A DNA stretch of 64,000 nt. Source: CAZOOM01 sp964460795. Its GTDB lineage: Bacteria > Omnitrophota > Omnitrophia > Omnitrophales > Aquincolibacteriaceae. Location of the stretch: contig CAYWRU010000006.1 of NCBI GenBank assembly GCA_964460795.1, forward strand, positions 1-64,000. Direction: 5' to 3'. This document shows positions 52,085 through 62,100 of the stretch, piece by piece; position 1 is the first letter of the stretch, and each line of letters opens with the position of its first letter. The position numbers and the translations under genes are program-made. The notes under the pieces are model-generated. The model was not told the origin of the DNA and ran no database searches. It saw nothing but the letters and a program-made list of their open reading frames with translations.

Positions 52085-52542
52085 AATTTTTTCCGGCCGC
52101 ACGATGGGCTAAAATGGGATCGAGATTCAATTAAATCAGCAAGCTTAGCGTAGAACTGAATCACGGTTTCGCGCTTGGATTCAGGGAATCCTTTGAAGGT
52201 CGATACCACGAGATTCAGCATGGCCTTTTGTGCGCAGTCTGTTTTTTTACAACCTTTTACGGAAAGCGAAAGAATGGAGGACCTGCGATCATGAGGGTGT
52301 TTGATGCGCTGGATCAGACCTTCCTTTTCTAGTCGATGAACCAGTGTGCTTGTGGCCGGCTTGGAAATCTGTAAACGGCGGCTTACTTCTGTTAAAGGCA
52401 TGGGGCCAGCAGCGCAAAGTTGGCTGAGTAAGGCGTACTTGGGAAGCGTCAGGCCAAGCTCATCAAAAACTCGGGCATAATAGCGAATGGCACGCACATG
52501 CAAATCCCGGAATCGATTCATGGCATCTTGAAGCGGCGTCAT
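52081..52542 (-). CDS. MarR-family repressor of the efflux operon
   Basis: 153 residues. A winged HTH (LTEVSRRLQISKPATSTLVHRLEKEGLIQR) is followed by the wing DRRSSILSLSVKG. Cysteines in GCKKTDCAQK may sense oxidants. It is first in marR-tolC-RND and its promoter carries a clear palindrome, so it very likely represses its own operon. Confidence 0.92.
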   Translation of the reverse strand: MTPLQDAMNRFRDLHVRAIRYYARVFDELGLTLPKYALLSQLCAAGPMPLTEVSRRLQISKPATSTLVHRLEKEGLIQRIKHPHDRRSSILSLSVKGCKKTDCAQKAMLNLVVSTFKGFPESKRETVIQFYAKLADLIESRSHFSPSCGRKKL

Positions 52543-52567
52543 AAATATTTGGTTAATCCTGCTAATT

Positions 52568-52613
52568 GTTAATAAGATTAACTATATAATAGGGAAGAGT
52601 TTGAAAAAGTCAA
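52568..52613 (-). promoter_or_regulatory. marR promoter with palindromic operator
   Basis: On the minus strand: TTGACT (-35, plus-strand 52608-52613), 16-bp spacer, TATTAT (-10, 52586-52591). Immediately downstream is the perfect 15-bp palindrome GTTAATCTTATTAAC (52568-52582). A third half-site, GTTAATC on the plus strand, lies near 52552. The palindrome covers the transcription start, as expected for a MarR autorepression operator. Confidence 0.75.
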
Positions 52614-52742
52614 AACTTAAAATTTAAAAAGCATTACGAGAGGGTCTCGTCAACCTTGAAATTGTGCTTGCCCGAATGAACAGACTTGGGTTTAATGAGC
52701 AATCATTCTAATTTTTAAATCTAGTAAGGCTGAGAAAATACG

Positions 52743-53987
52743 ATGCCAGATAGCTATGACGTTGGAATCATTGGAGCGGGCGCTGCGGGTATGATGGCCG
52801 CGATTCAGTGCGCCCGGGCTGGACTTCACGTGCTTCTTTTGGAAGGACAGAGAGTTCCGGGAGCTAAAATTCTGATGTCGGGGGGTACGCGCTGCAATTT
52901 AACGAACGAAAATATCGAAGAACGGGACTTCAATTCTGAAAATCGTCGAATCGTGAGAAATCTTGTCCGGGCTTTTTCCAGCCGCGAAGCGGTGCAGTTC
53001 TTTGAGGATTTAGGTGTTCGGGTCATTTTGGAGGATCTCGGAAAATATTTTCCTGAATCTCATTCGGCGCGGACTGTCTTGGATGCCTTGATGGGTGAGA
53101 TCCAAAAGCTTGGTATTGATTTTCGATGCGGCGTACGAGTGAGCGAAGTTAAATCTGAAAAATCAGGGTTTGTAATTCTGGGATCAGAATTCCGTCTGGA
53201 TGTTCCTGCAATAGTCATTTGCACAGGGGGACTCTCGTATCCCGGTACGGGTTCGGATGGATGGGGCTATGAAGCGGCAAAGAAATTTGGACACTCTTTA
53301 ATTGAAACCACTCCGGCCCTGACGCCTCTTCTTTCTGCAGATGCATCATGGAAATCGCTGAGTGGAATTGCCTTCCCGGCTCGGTTGACCCTTATAAAGG
53401 GAGAAGAAAAAATTTGTAAAATGGAAGGAGATTTCCTCATTACTCATTTTGGATTCAGCGGCCCTGTGGTTTTGGATTTGAGTCGTCATTGGGTGCGGCA
53501 TCAGCAGGATCCTCATCTCAAGGTGGTTTTGGACATGCTTCCGTTCGATTCGGTGGATGAGATCCGCAATTCTTGGATACAAGTTCGAAAGAGTTCTCCT
53601 TTGAGATCGATAAAAAATGTTTTCTCAGGTTATCTGTCAAATCGTTTGATGGAGAAGATTTTGTGGGAGTTTGATGTGGATGCTCACGCGCCGCTTTCTG
53701 AAATTTCCAATCATCAAAGGGAGAGGCTTCTTCTCGGAATAAAGTCTTATGCGCTGCCGGTTCGTGGAGTTTATGGGTATAAGAAGGCAGAAGCCACTGC
53801 CGGAGGAGTGCCGCTTTCGGAGGTGGATCCTGTTTCTCTGGAATCCAGGAAAATTTCAGGGCTTTTCTTTGCGGGGGAGGTCCTTGATGTAGACGGGCGC
53901 ATCGGAGGATTCAATTTTCACTGGGCTTGGGCAAGTGCAGTAGCCGTAAGTCGGGCCCTCATAAAACGCACGCCAAAAATATCATAA
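52743..53987 (+). CDS. BaiN/HI0933-type flavoprotein
   Basis: 414 residues. FAD-binding GIIGAGAAGMMAAIQCARAGLHVLLLE at the N-terminus; GAKILMSGGTRCNLTNE, the family mark, follows; CTGGLSYPGTGSDGWGYEAAKKFGHS lies mid-protein; the C-terminus has FAGEVLDVDGRIGGFNFHWAWASA. BaiN-like proteins are NAD(P)/FAD-dependent oxidoreductases of mostly unknown substrate. The start is preceded by TAAGG and an AT-rich spacer. Divergent from marR across about 200 bp. Confidence 0.9.
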   Translation: MPDSYDVGIIGAGAAGMMAAIQCARAGLHVLLLEGQRVPGAKILMSGGTRCNLTNENIEERDFNSENRRIVRNLVRAFSSREAVQFFEDLGVRVILEDLGKYFPESHSARTVLDALMGEIQKLGIDFRCGVRVSEVKSEKSGFVILGSEFRLDVPAIVICTGGLSYPGTGSDGWGYEAAKKFGHSLIETTPALTPLLSADASWKSLSGIAFPARLTLIKGEEKICKMEGDFLITHFGFSGPVVLDLSRHWVRHQQDPHLKVVLDMLPFDSVDEIRNSWIQVRKSSPLRSIKNVFSGYLSNRLMEKILWEFDVDAHAPLSEISNHQRERLLLGIKSYALPVRGVYGYKKAEATAGGVPLSEVDPVSLESRKISGLFFAGEVLDVDGRIGGFNFHWAWASAVAVSRALIKRTPKIS

Positions 53988-54061
53988 CCCATTTATAATA
54001 AATGAGTTATGGCCTATAATCTCAATCTTCAAAATTGATCAAAAAAACTAGTGCCGTTCAT

Positions 54062-54090
54062 TTGACAGGCTCAATTCTTTAAAATACAAT
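54062..54090 (+). promoter_or_regulatory. Near-consensus promoter of a putative RNA gene
   Basis: A perfect -35 TTGACA (54062-54067), 17-bp spacer and TACAAT (54085-54090). This is the best sigma70 promoter in the window and it has no open reading frame behind it, only structured sequence ending in a terminator. Confidence 0.8.
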
Positions 54091-54096
54091 TCCATT

Positions 54097-54265
54097 AACA
54101 GTCAGCTACCAGTCTGACACGGAGGAATTGCCCGGAAGAAACCCCTCCAAGATATTTCGCTAGAGGAGGGGGTAGCATGCAATAAAAACTTGCATGACGG
54201 GAAGTATAAGGAACCCAGAGAGTTGGATGCGCTTCGGCGTGTTCGCTACTTTTTGGGTTTTTTTT
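54097..54265 (+). ncRNA. Putative structured small RNA, about 170 nt
   Basis: Bounded by a near-consensus promoter and a strong terminator. Hairpins: GTCAG/CTGAC (54101-54118); ACCCCTCC/GGAGGGG (54141-54173); CATGCAA/TTGCATG (54176-54196). CCCG (54131-54134) and CGGG (54198-54201) close a junction around the last two. An upstream GGAGG (54121-54125) could pair with CCCCTCC instead, a possible switch. The terminator has outer AACCCA/TGGGTT, inner ATGCGC-TTCG-GCGTGT, then 8 Ts (54212-54265). It is not recognised as 6S, SRP, tmRNA or a known riboswitch. It could be a stand-alone sRNA or a leader that controls the gene at 54391. Confidence 0.6.
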
Positions 54266-54390
54266 ATGCCTAACCTCGGTGAATAGTCTGATGGGCTGAA
54301 CCGTCTACAGACTCAACCAGGCGTGCTCTCATTCAGAGAGTGCCTCGGGAGTGAATGTAGAAGGTAAATGTTTCAAAATAGGAGATGAAC

Positions 54391-54729
54391 ATGAAGAAGA
54401 TTCTTGGGTTATTGCTGGTCGCTTGTGTGGTTCTCAGCGGAGTTGCTTTTGCTGATACCGTGAGCGGCAAGGTTAGTTCAGTAGATAGCGCAGCGAACAC
54501 ACTGGTTGTTGCAAAAACAGATGCAGCGACGGGTGCGGTTGAGAATGTCACAGTAGCTGCAGATGCGGCAACTGCCTATACGGGCGTGGCATCTCTGGCT
54601 GAAGTCCAGGTTGGCAGCGATGTTGAAGTTGAAGCCAGCAAGGATGAAGCGACGGGTGCTTTGAAAGCTTCCTCAGTGAAAGTGGTTGTGGCTGAGGCCG
54701 CTCCGGCAGAAGAAGCTCCGGTAATGTAA
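54391..54729 (+). CDS. Small secreted DUF5666-like protein
   Basis: 112 residues. GGAG lies 6 bases before the chosen ATG (another ATG at 54385 directly abuts it). Signal peptide ending AFA, then a small beta-rich domain: DTVSGKVSSVDSAANTLVVAKTD...VENVTVAADAATAYTGVASLAEVQVGSDVEVE, like the OB-type DUF5666 domains. The C-terminus is Ala/Pro/Glu-rich. Function unknown. The 125-bp region between the RNA terminator and this gene contains another stem (about 54320-54345, GGCG..CTCT/AGAG..GCC). Confidence 0.65.
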   Translation: MKKILGLLLVACVVLSGVAFADTVSGKVSSVDSAANTLVVAKTDAATGAVENVTVAADAATAYTGVASLAEVQVGSDVEVEASKDEATGALKASSVKVVVAEAAPAEEAPVM

Positions 54730-54754
54730 GAAAGTGGAGAGGGTGGTTCAAGAG

Positions 54755-54779
54755 TTTTTCGCTTGATGAAAGCGAAAAA
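54755..54779. repeat. 10-bp perfect hairpin in the 54730-55116 gap
   Basis: TTTTTCGCTT (54755-54764) pairs with AAGCGAAAAA (54770-54779). The 387-bp gap it lies in shows no credible gene; it also holds AGATC/GATCT and AATTC/GAATT short repeats and the terminator at 54952. The stem may act as a weak terminator when read from either side. Confidence 0.5.
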
Positions 54780-54951
54780 TTCAGATCGCCGAATTTTCTG
54801 ATCTTTGGAAAAACGGAAGACGCGGGCAGGTGGGTGAATCTCGCAGCATGCATGTGCGGGACGGGTTACTCTGCGACATTGGCAGTTGATTGTCAGTACG
54901 TTTTCATAAGCGTCCGAACCCAAAAGCTTATTCCGTAGGCGTGGCAGAGCT

Positions 54952-54995
54952 GCCTTCTTTGTGAGGTCGTAACGACTGAATCAAAGAAGGCTTTT
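54952..54995 (+). terminator. Intrinsic terminator upstream of the pirin gene
   Basis: GCCTTCTTTG (54952-54961) pairs exactly with CAAAGAAGGC (54982-54991) around a 20-nt loop that contains a GTCGT/ACGAC inner stem; TTTT follows. It probably ends the transcript of the DUF5666-like gene or an unseen RNA. Confidence 0.75.
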
Positions 54996-55116
54996 AAATT
55001 GATTATAAAATAAAGCTAACTTGGAATCAGATATCGCAAATCATTCCACATTCCTCTGAGTCTCTGCTAAAATCTTCCCCATCAGGGGGCACCAAGGCCC
55101 TTTTAAAGGAGAACCT

Positions 55117-55821
55117 TTGGTCCGTATTCATTCTCAATCGAATCGAGGAGTGACTCGACTCGATTGGCTGGAAAGTTTTCATAGTTTTTCTTTTGGCGAG
55201 TATTACGACCCTGAGCGTATGGGATTTCATTCCTTGCGTGTGATTAATGAAGACAGGGTTTTGCCAAGACGGGGGTTTGATACGCATCCGCATCGGGATA
55301 TGGAAATCGTAACCTTTGTCATTGACGGGGTTTTGGAACATCGCGATAGTTTGGGAACGGTTCAGGAAATTAAGGCTGGGGAAGTTCAGCGCATGACGGC
55401 GGGGCAAGGGGTTCTTCACTCTGAGTGGAATCCTTCCTCGAGCCAGCCGGTTCATTTTTTGCAGATCTGGATCCTCCCTGCGGAAAAAGGGCTTAAGCCG
55501 GAATACGAAAAAATTCGCAGAAACCGTGTTCCGGAGGAGCGGGAGTGGCAGCGACTTCTCTCGGGAACTCAAATGGATGGGGCTTTAAAAATTCATCAGG
55601 ATGTTGAAATCTTGGGGGGGCGTCCCCAATCAGGGTCTCCTTTATCTTATGCCTTTTCACCGGGGCGCGCGGGTTGGATTCAGGTTGTGGCGGGGAAGGC
55701 GGCTTTAGCGGATAGACGGCAAATTCAAGCGGGCGATGGTGTCGAGATTGAGAATGAAAGAGAGATTCTTCTGACAGCCTTAGAGCCTAAAACAGAGTTT
55801 CTGCTTTTTGACTTAAGATAA
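55117..55821 (+). CDS. Pirin-family (YhaK-type) protein
   Basis: 234 residues, TTG start with AAGGAG 5 bases upstream. Cupin metal ligands: DTHPHRDMEIVTFVIDG and GVLHSE in the N-terminal cupin (about residues 50-110), a second cupin-like half after 120. Signature segments WLESFHSFSFGEYYDP and RVLPRRGFDTHPH are those of pirins. Bacterial pirins may have quercetinase or redox-linked roles; the true role here is unknown. Confidence 0.92.
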   Translation: MVRIHSQSNRGVTRLDWLESFHSFSFGEYYDPERMGFHSLRVINEDRVLPRRGFDTHPHRDMEIVTFVIDGVLEHRDSLGTVQEIKAGEVQRMTAGQGVLHSEWNPSSSQPVHFLQIWILPAEKGLKPEYEKIRRNRVPEEREWQRLLSGTQMDGALKIHQDVEILGGRPQSGSPLSYAFSPGRAGWIQVVAGKAALADRRQIQAGDGVEIENEREILLTALEPKTEFLLFDLR

Positions 55822-55853
55822 ATGCAGATTAAAACTATAAATCAGGTGATTCA

Positions 55854-57320
55854 TTGATCTGGATTCGGCGCGCGGTTTTTTATTTGTTTTTAATTCTCTA
55901 TTTTCTGATTTGTCCGGCCACTATTTTTTATGCGCTGGGTTTTTATTTTAAGCCTGGCACTCGGACCGGAATTGTCCGAACGGGCCTTATCTATATTTCT
56001 TCCCAGCCGCAAGGTGCCGTAATTGAGCTCAATGGAAATGAGTGGCGCGAAAAATCTCCGGCTGTGATTCGAAATCTTTTGCCGGGATATTACAAAGTTC
56101 GTGTCCAGGTTCCGGGATATCAGCCGTGGACAGAAGATGTCCCTGTGGAGGCGGAGCGTGCTTCGGTTCTTGAGAAAATACTCCTCCTCCCTGAACAGCT
56201 TCGGGTTGAAAATATAGAGGTGGGAAATTTTGATGAACTCCTGCCGGTTCCTAAAACATCTTGGATGATCTTATCGCTTCAGCATGAAGGCGCATCCATT
56301 CGTTTATTTGATTTAAAGAAGGATGCGGCGTTGGATTTATCCGAAAGTTTTCCGGTACTAAAAGGCACACAAAGTGTCCGCTGGTTCTTGGTGCCTAAAA
56401 GTAATGGAGGAATTCTGGAGGCGGCGGCACCTTCGGGGGATCTTCGTTATTTTCAAATCAATTTTGATCATCCTAAAGCCTCTCGCGAAATCACCCGTTT
56501 GTTTCGTGCTTCCCCGGAGCAGGTTTTGTGGGCCGCGGGCGAGGAAAATCATGTCGGAGTAAGATATTCGGATGGTTTAGATTATTTACGGACGGATAAG
56601 ATGGAGAGTACTCCGCGGATAGCGACTTCCTTTAATGGCGTGGGCGTTGACCGCCATTCTCTCTATCTGCTTCGTAAAGACAATACTTTAGCCGCTGCTG
56701 CGTGGGATGGGAAACAGGACCGCATCCTTTTAAGGGATGCTTATCTTGGAGAAATGCTTTTTGCCGGCGAATCGCCCTATGAAATTGTTCCCTTGGACGA
56801 TCAGCTATTGCTTTTTTGGGGACCCCGGGGTCAGTTAGTATCCAATCGTTTGCCGCACGTTTTCGCACCTGCCGATATTCGCGGATTTGATTTTGCGCGT
56901 CATACCCAAAAGCTAGTGGTTTGGACGCCGTCCCGCGTGGGAATCCTGGATCTGGAAAAGGGGTCGGATTCTGAGGAGTTTTTTCAGTTAGGGCCCCACA
57001 TTGTTTGGGTCTATAACAAAGGCTTGGATATTCGCCAAGCACTTTGGATTTATGATGATTCACAAGTTGTAATCCGCGACGGTAATCAAGTGTTGTTTTT
57101 AGATCTTGAGACGTTTTCAAAAACGGATCCTGTAAAACTCTTTTCAGTTTATCCCCATTCTTCCATGGGGTATTCGGAGACAACAGGCTCTGTGTATTTT
57201 CTCGATGAGAATTTAAAAACATTGCACCGGTGTAATCTGGCCCCTCGGCATGAGCTGATTTCCATACCATTTCCCAGCCGGCCAGAAAAACCGATTAAAC
57301 GCAAAAGGTTTGAATTATGA
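55854..57320 (+). CDS. PEGA-domain membrane protein with beta-propeller-like body
   Basis: 488 residues, TTG start with AGGTGA upstream. One N-terminal TM helix (AVFYLFLILYFLICPATIFYAL), then a PEGA domain (about 45-110, TGLIYISSQPQGAVIELNGNEW...LLPGYYKVRVQVPGYQPW). The rest is beta-rich, with repeated segments that look like propeller blades (FDELLPVPKTSWMIL, RWFLVPKSNGG, RKLVVWTPSRVGILDLE-like). It overlaps the GT2 gene by 4 bp. Likely a surface or periplasmic partner of that transferase. Confidence 0.75.
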   Translation: MIWIRRAVFYLFLILYFLICPATIFYALGFYFKPGTRTGIVRTGLIYISSQPQGAVIELNGNEWREKSPAVIRNLLPGYYKVRVQVPGYQPWTEDVPVEAERASVLEKILLLPEQLRVENIEVGNFDELLPVPKTSWMILSLQHEGASIRLFDLKKDAALDLSESFPVLKGTQSVRWFLVPKSNGGILEAAAPSGDLRYFQINFDHPKASREITRLFRASPEQVLWAAGEENHVGVRYSDGLDYLRTDKMESTPRIATSFNGVGVDRHSLYLLRKDNTLAAAAWDGKQDRILLRDAYLGEMLFAGESPYEIVPLDDQLLLFWGPRGQLVSNRLPHVFAPADIRGFDFARHTQKLVVWTPSRVGILDLEKGSDSEEFFQLGPHIVWVYNKGLDIRQALWIYDDSQVVIRDGNQVLFLDLETFSKTDPVKLFSVYPHSSMGYSETTGSVYFLDENLKTLHRCNLAPRHELISIPFPSRPEKPIKRKRFEL

Positions 57321-58972
57321 GATTTCGTTTTAGTGCGCGCGGTTTGGAGCCGCGTGAGCATTTTTTTCAGCGCCTGTTTGAAATGACGGTGGGCGGGACC
57401 AGCTGGGGAATTCTGATCGGAATGTCGCTTCTTTGTTTTTGGAATCCGATTTGGGCCGCGGTGTTGATCATTGCCTTTGACTTCTTTTGGATCTTTCGGC
57501 TTTTTTACATGACCTTTTTTCTGATGATCTCCTACCTTCGTCTTCAATCTGAAAAAAATACGGATTGGATGGCGCGGCTCCATGGACTTCGTCAGGCCCG
57601 GGAGTATCTGCAAGAGCTTGAAACTGCGGGCGGCAGGACCGAGGAAGCAAAACTATCGAAGTGGATTCATCGAAAAGAAGTCCGCGAACTTATTCGTAGT
57701 TCCTCGATACCTCCTTCGGACGCTTCGATAGTTCACTTGGTGCTGATTCCTATTATTCAAGAGTCCAAACAAGTCTTGGCGGATGGACTCAATAGTATTT
57801 TGCGGGGGCACTTTCCCGTCTCTCAAATTCTGCCGGTGTTTGCCCTTGAAGAGCGAGCCACAGAAGAAGTTCGAACGGGTGTCCGGGAAATTGAAAAGGA
57901 GTTTCGCTCAAAATTTTATGATCTTAAAGTGATTCTCCATCCCGCGGATCTTCCGGGCGAGGCGCGGGTAAAAGGCGCGAATGTTACTTTTGCGGCGCGG
58001 CAGATGGCCCGCTATTTTGAAGAGAAAAAAATTGGTGTGGAACGGATCATTGTGTCCTGCTTTGATGCCGATACGGTGGTGGATCCCAATTATTTCGCGT
58101 GCCTTACCTATCAGTATTTAGTCACGCCAGACCGCGAACGCTCAAGTTTTCAACCCATTCCGGTTTATCATAATAATATTTGGAAGGTTCCCGGATTTGC
58201 GCGCGTGCTTGAGACAGGCTCCTCCTTTTTTCAAATGGTAGAGTCCACGGATCCGGAAAAAATGGTGACATTTTCCAGTCACTCGATGAGTTTTAAGGCG
58301 CTTGTGGAAGTGGATTATTGGCCCGTGGATATGATCTCGGATGACTCTGCCATTTTTTGGAAATCGTATATTCATTATGACGGACGATACCGTACGGTCC
58401 CGCTTTTTGTCACCGTCTCTATGGATGTGGCGGAGGCCAGGGGATGGTGGAAAACGATTGCCATGGTTTATAAGCAGAAGCGGCGGTGGGCGTGGGGCGT
58501 AGAGAATTTTCCGATTGTCATGCGTGCTTTTGGTCAGTCTTCAAAAATTCCATGGACTAAAAAATTCAAACTCGCGATGAAGCTTTATGAAATGCATGTC
58601 TCCTGGGCTACATGGGCGTTCATTTTGTCTGTGATCAGCTGGCTCCCGATTATTTTTTCAAAAAAAGAATTTGCCGAGTCTGTGCTTTATTACAGCGCAC
58701 CCAGCGTAACCGCGGTCATTTTTGGACTTTCGACCTTCGCGCTTGCAGTTTCTATTCTTTTCAGCGTGAGTCTGCTTCCCAAACGCGATGGCAACGAGGC
58801 CGTTTTATGGCGAATCGTTCATGGCCTTGAATGGTTTTTGATTCCTGGTATTTTTACCTTCCTCAGCACTTTGCCGGCATTGGAAGCCCAGACGCGGCTA
58901 ATGCTTGGAAAACATATGGAAAAATGGGCCACGGAAAAAATGCTCCGTCCGGGTCCATTAAAAACCTCTTAA
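57317..58972 (+). CDS. Membrane glycosyltransferase family 2-like protein
   Basis: 551 residues. Two N-terminal helices (about 35-70), then a cytoplasmic catalytic region with DADTVVDPNYFACLTYQY (DxD-type), MISDDSAIFWK (acceptor-side DD) and KQKRRWAWG (the Q/RxxRW processive-synthase motif). Helices follow near 430-520. The layout matches multi-pass GT2 enzymes that make and often export a polysaccharide. The 5' end overlaps the PEGA-protein gene. Substrate unknown. Confidence 0.8.
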   Translation: MRFRFSARGLEPREHFFQRLFEMTVGGTSWGILIGMSLLCFWNPIWAAVLIIAFDFFWIFRLFYMTFFLMISYLRLQSEKNTDWMARLHGLRQAREYLQELETAGGRTEEAKLSKWIHRKEVRELIRSSSIPPSDASIVHLVLIPIIQESKQVLADGLNSILRGHFPVSQILPVFALEERATEEVRTGVREIEKEFRSKFYDLKVILHPADLPGEARVKGANVTFAARQMARYFEEKKIGVERIIVSCFDADTVVDPNYFACLTYQYLVTPDRERSSFQPIPVYHNNIWKVPGFARVLETGSSFFQMVESTDPEKMVTFSSHSMSFKALVEVDYWPVDMISDDSAIFWKSYIHYDGRYRTVPLFVTVSMDVAEARGWWKTIAMVYKQKRRWAWGVENFPIVMRAFGQSSKIPWTKKFKLAMKLYEMHVSWATWAFILSVISWLPIIFSKKEFAESVLYYSAPSVTAVIFGLSTFALAVSILFSVSLLPKRDGNEAVLWRIVHGLEWFLIPGIFTFLSTLPALEAQTRLMLGKHMEKWATEKMLRPGPLKTS

Positions 58973-58976
58973 GTCT

Positions 58977-59003
58977 ATCCTATTCCATATGATTAGGATT
59001 TTT
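58977..59003 (+). terminator. Weak intrinsic terminator after the GT2 gene
   Basis: ATCCTA (58977-58982) pairs with TAGGAT (58994-58999), 11-nt loop, followed by TTTTT. The stem is short and A/T-rich. The following 180 bp up to the giant gene show nothing clear. Confidence 0.5.
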
Positions 59004-59183
59004 CGAGAAAATGCTGCCTCTTTTTTCTGCTTCCATTTCTAGAGATTAATATTTATTGATCAAGCGTGATCTCTATTGAGCGTCTAACTTATTAAAGATC
59101 ATTAGAAAAGCTTGAAATTTCTTTTGAGCCATGGTAACTTTCTCAAGTCTTTACTGTCGTCTGAGAAAGAGTTTATTTCTATT

Positions 59184-62100
59184 GTGACGTTAAAATCCCA
59201 TCAAAGTTGTTCTGCGTTTAACTTTCGCCGAATTTTTGCGGCGATCACTACTATCATTTTCTTTTGTGAACAAATTTTAATTTCTGCGCCTGCCTACGCG
59301 GTACCTCCTGTATCGGAAGCTCCTTTCGCCTCCAATCAGAAACAGCTTACGCTTTCAGAAAGCCTTGGAAAAATTGATGAGCAAACATCAGGCTTTGATC
59401 GAACTCTCATTCATATTCAAGAAGCGCACGGTGTTCTCCAAGGGCAGCTGCAGATTGAGAAAACATTGAAGTCTCTTTTTGACCGCTATGGAGTGGATAC
59501 AGTTTTTCTTGAGGGATCGGCTTCTCGTCTTCATCCTGAACTTGCGCAATTTGATTCAAAAGATATTTCTCGTAATCATGAAATTTTGTCGGCATTGCTT
59601 CGCCGCGGACTTGCCAGCGGCCCTGAGCTTTTCTTGTCCTCTCATTCACAAGTTCGAGCCTATGGCATTGAATCCGCATCTCTTTATGCAGAAAACGCGC
59701 GCGCTATGGTGCGTGTACTAAAAAATACTGAAAGCATCCAAAGTTGGCAGCGATGGGCAGACGGCCAGCTGAAGATGCTGCAGGGAAAACTGCTCAATCT
59801 CAAACTCCGCCAATTGCTCAGCCGCTTGGAAAAATGGAAACAAGGGGAGTCCAGTCAAGGAAACGACATTCCCTATTTCTTTCAGGAGGCGCGCCGTGAG
59901 CTGGGCTTGGATTTCCAGGATCCTCGGCATCAGCTCGAATGGCCCATGCTGGTGCGTCTTGCTAAATTATTTGAATTCGAAAAAAAAATTAATCCTACAA
60001 AGTTGGAAAAAGAAAAGAAGACGTTCAGTATTTTTCTATCGCATTTACCCCCGTCCATCCGCCTACCTGTGGAGGACCTTTTAAAGCAGCCTCTCGGAAC
60101 CCAGTCCCTTTCAGACCCTGAGACAGGACTGCTTTTTGAGCGCATGGCCGCCGCATTGCCGCAAAATTTTCCTTACGCCAGATTCCCCAATTTAAACCGC
60201 TTCATCGGTCATCTGATTCTCCAAAGTGAAATCAAAACGCCGTTTCTGACTGCAGAGCTTGATCTTCTGACTCAGAAATTGGTGAGTTCCTCTGTCAGAA
60301 CCCCCGAGGAAAAGGAGCTTGTTCAACTTATCGAGGATGTTCGGCTGACTCACAAGTCGCTTGATTTGGAACTCTCGGCTTCGGAATATGATTCCATTCA
60401 AAGCAAGGTCTTAGAACCTTCTGAATTATCCAAGAGAATTTTGAAAATGGCTAAGCTAAATCATCTTCAAATTCAACCAAAGCCGCTGCTTTCTTTGGAC
60501 GCCATTTATGATGATGCGATGGAGTTTTACCATCTTGCCAAGATGCGTGACCAAATTTTAATTCGGCACACCGAAGAACAAATGGATGCGCTTGGAAAAA
60601 AGAAAGCTGTAGTGATTACCGGCGGATTTCACAGTGAGCCATTTGCGGAATCTTTTAAAAATAAAAAAATTAATTATGTTCGAATCACACCGCAGATCCA
60701 TCAGCTGAGCGGCGCAGCGTCTTATCAAAATAGAATTCTTCAATTCCTTCTTCCGTCGGAGGATCCCTCCCGCGGGACTCTTCATGAAGCTTATTATGTT
60801 ATGTCACGGTCTGATGAACTTCAATCGCTTGGTGTGGACCCCCGTCGAGTCCGAAGTGAAATTCGAAAAGTGATTGCGGAATTTGTTAAATCAAATGAGC
60901 CGGCATTTATTTATTCTGCTCGATCGGAAGTGCGCACTGAGAGCGAGGCGGGCCAACCACCCATGAGGGCCACCACTCGGGCCGCAGGTATGCGCCTTAC
61001 GCCTGATGATTTAGACAACGGTTCGAATACGGGAACAGCAAATAGGCAAGCGGTTCGTCCTGTTAAAAAATTGGCACGGCAAGCTGCACGACATGCCTTT
61101 CCTGGAAAAATACGATCTTCAAAACGATCCGAACTCCGAGATTTTGCGCCCGAGGTTCGAAGCGCATTGGAGCAGGTTGTATCCGAATATCAACGCAGTG
61201 GGGGGCAAGTTTTTGACGATTATCGCATTGTGACGGGGGAAACCCCCCGATTTCCAAAAGCAGTGATCATTAGAACGATTCAGCCCGCAAGTTTGGACGG
61301 CCAGTTTTCCGAGGTGATGAGGTCAGCGCATCAAAGAAGCCATCCTACTCAAATCGTTCTGGAACCCGTGGCCACCAAACTGACTCTCGAGCAATTTAAA
61401 GCCAAACGGAAAATGTGGCTTCCTGATATGAAATCAGGTGTTGTTACCTTTTTGCAAGTCAAGCCGGATGGGCATGATTTTTTATGGGTTGTTCTTGAAA
61501 AATATAGCCATGATTTTGATATTTTTATTGGGCCTCGTCGGCAGCTCAGCTCGGTTCCTGCACGAAATTTTTATGGGCCCGCCCTTTCAAGAGGCAAAAA
61601 TATCCTATTTAAAGAGCCCTATTTCCCAGGATTGGTGCTCTATTTGTCTGGTTTAGATAAGGCCGCTCTGGAGGAGCGGTTGGGAGTGCGTCCGATTTTG
61701 ATACGGAAAAAAAATGGAGGTGGGGATGCGGTAAAAGTAAGTCTTCGCATTTTGGATGAGGTCCGGGATGTTACAAAATCAGAGTCTTTGCCCCCCGCTT
61801 TTCGGGGGATACCCGGTCATCTCCTTCTTCAGCATGTGGTCATCAAAAAAAACCGTCTCCATGCATCAGATCTGGTTGAGGCTGCAAACCGCGAATCAGA
61901 AGCAGCGGTTCTTACTGAAGAAGAACTTGCAGATCAAATCATTGCAGAAATGCGGAATCTTGAGCTTCCCGCCTCAAATGATCTTCGGGAAAAGCTCGAA
62001 AAATCCTTGGGGGATTTTGCTTTGGATGCTATCCCTGAGGATGTTCGTCAGATTCGCCATGTTTTAAATCTTCACGGCATTCCGGGATCGAATCAGGAAA

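Noticed and set aside
54097..54265. Resemblance of ACACGG...GCCCGG to part of the guanidine-I (ykkC) riboswitch
   Set aside because: The upstream conserved half of that riboswitch is missing and the following gene is not a guanidine exporter or carboxylase.
54097..54265. Possible 6S RNA by size
   Set aside because: The ends do not pair into a long closing stem and there is no large central bubble.
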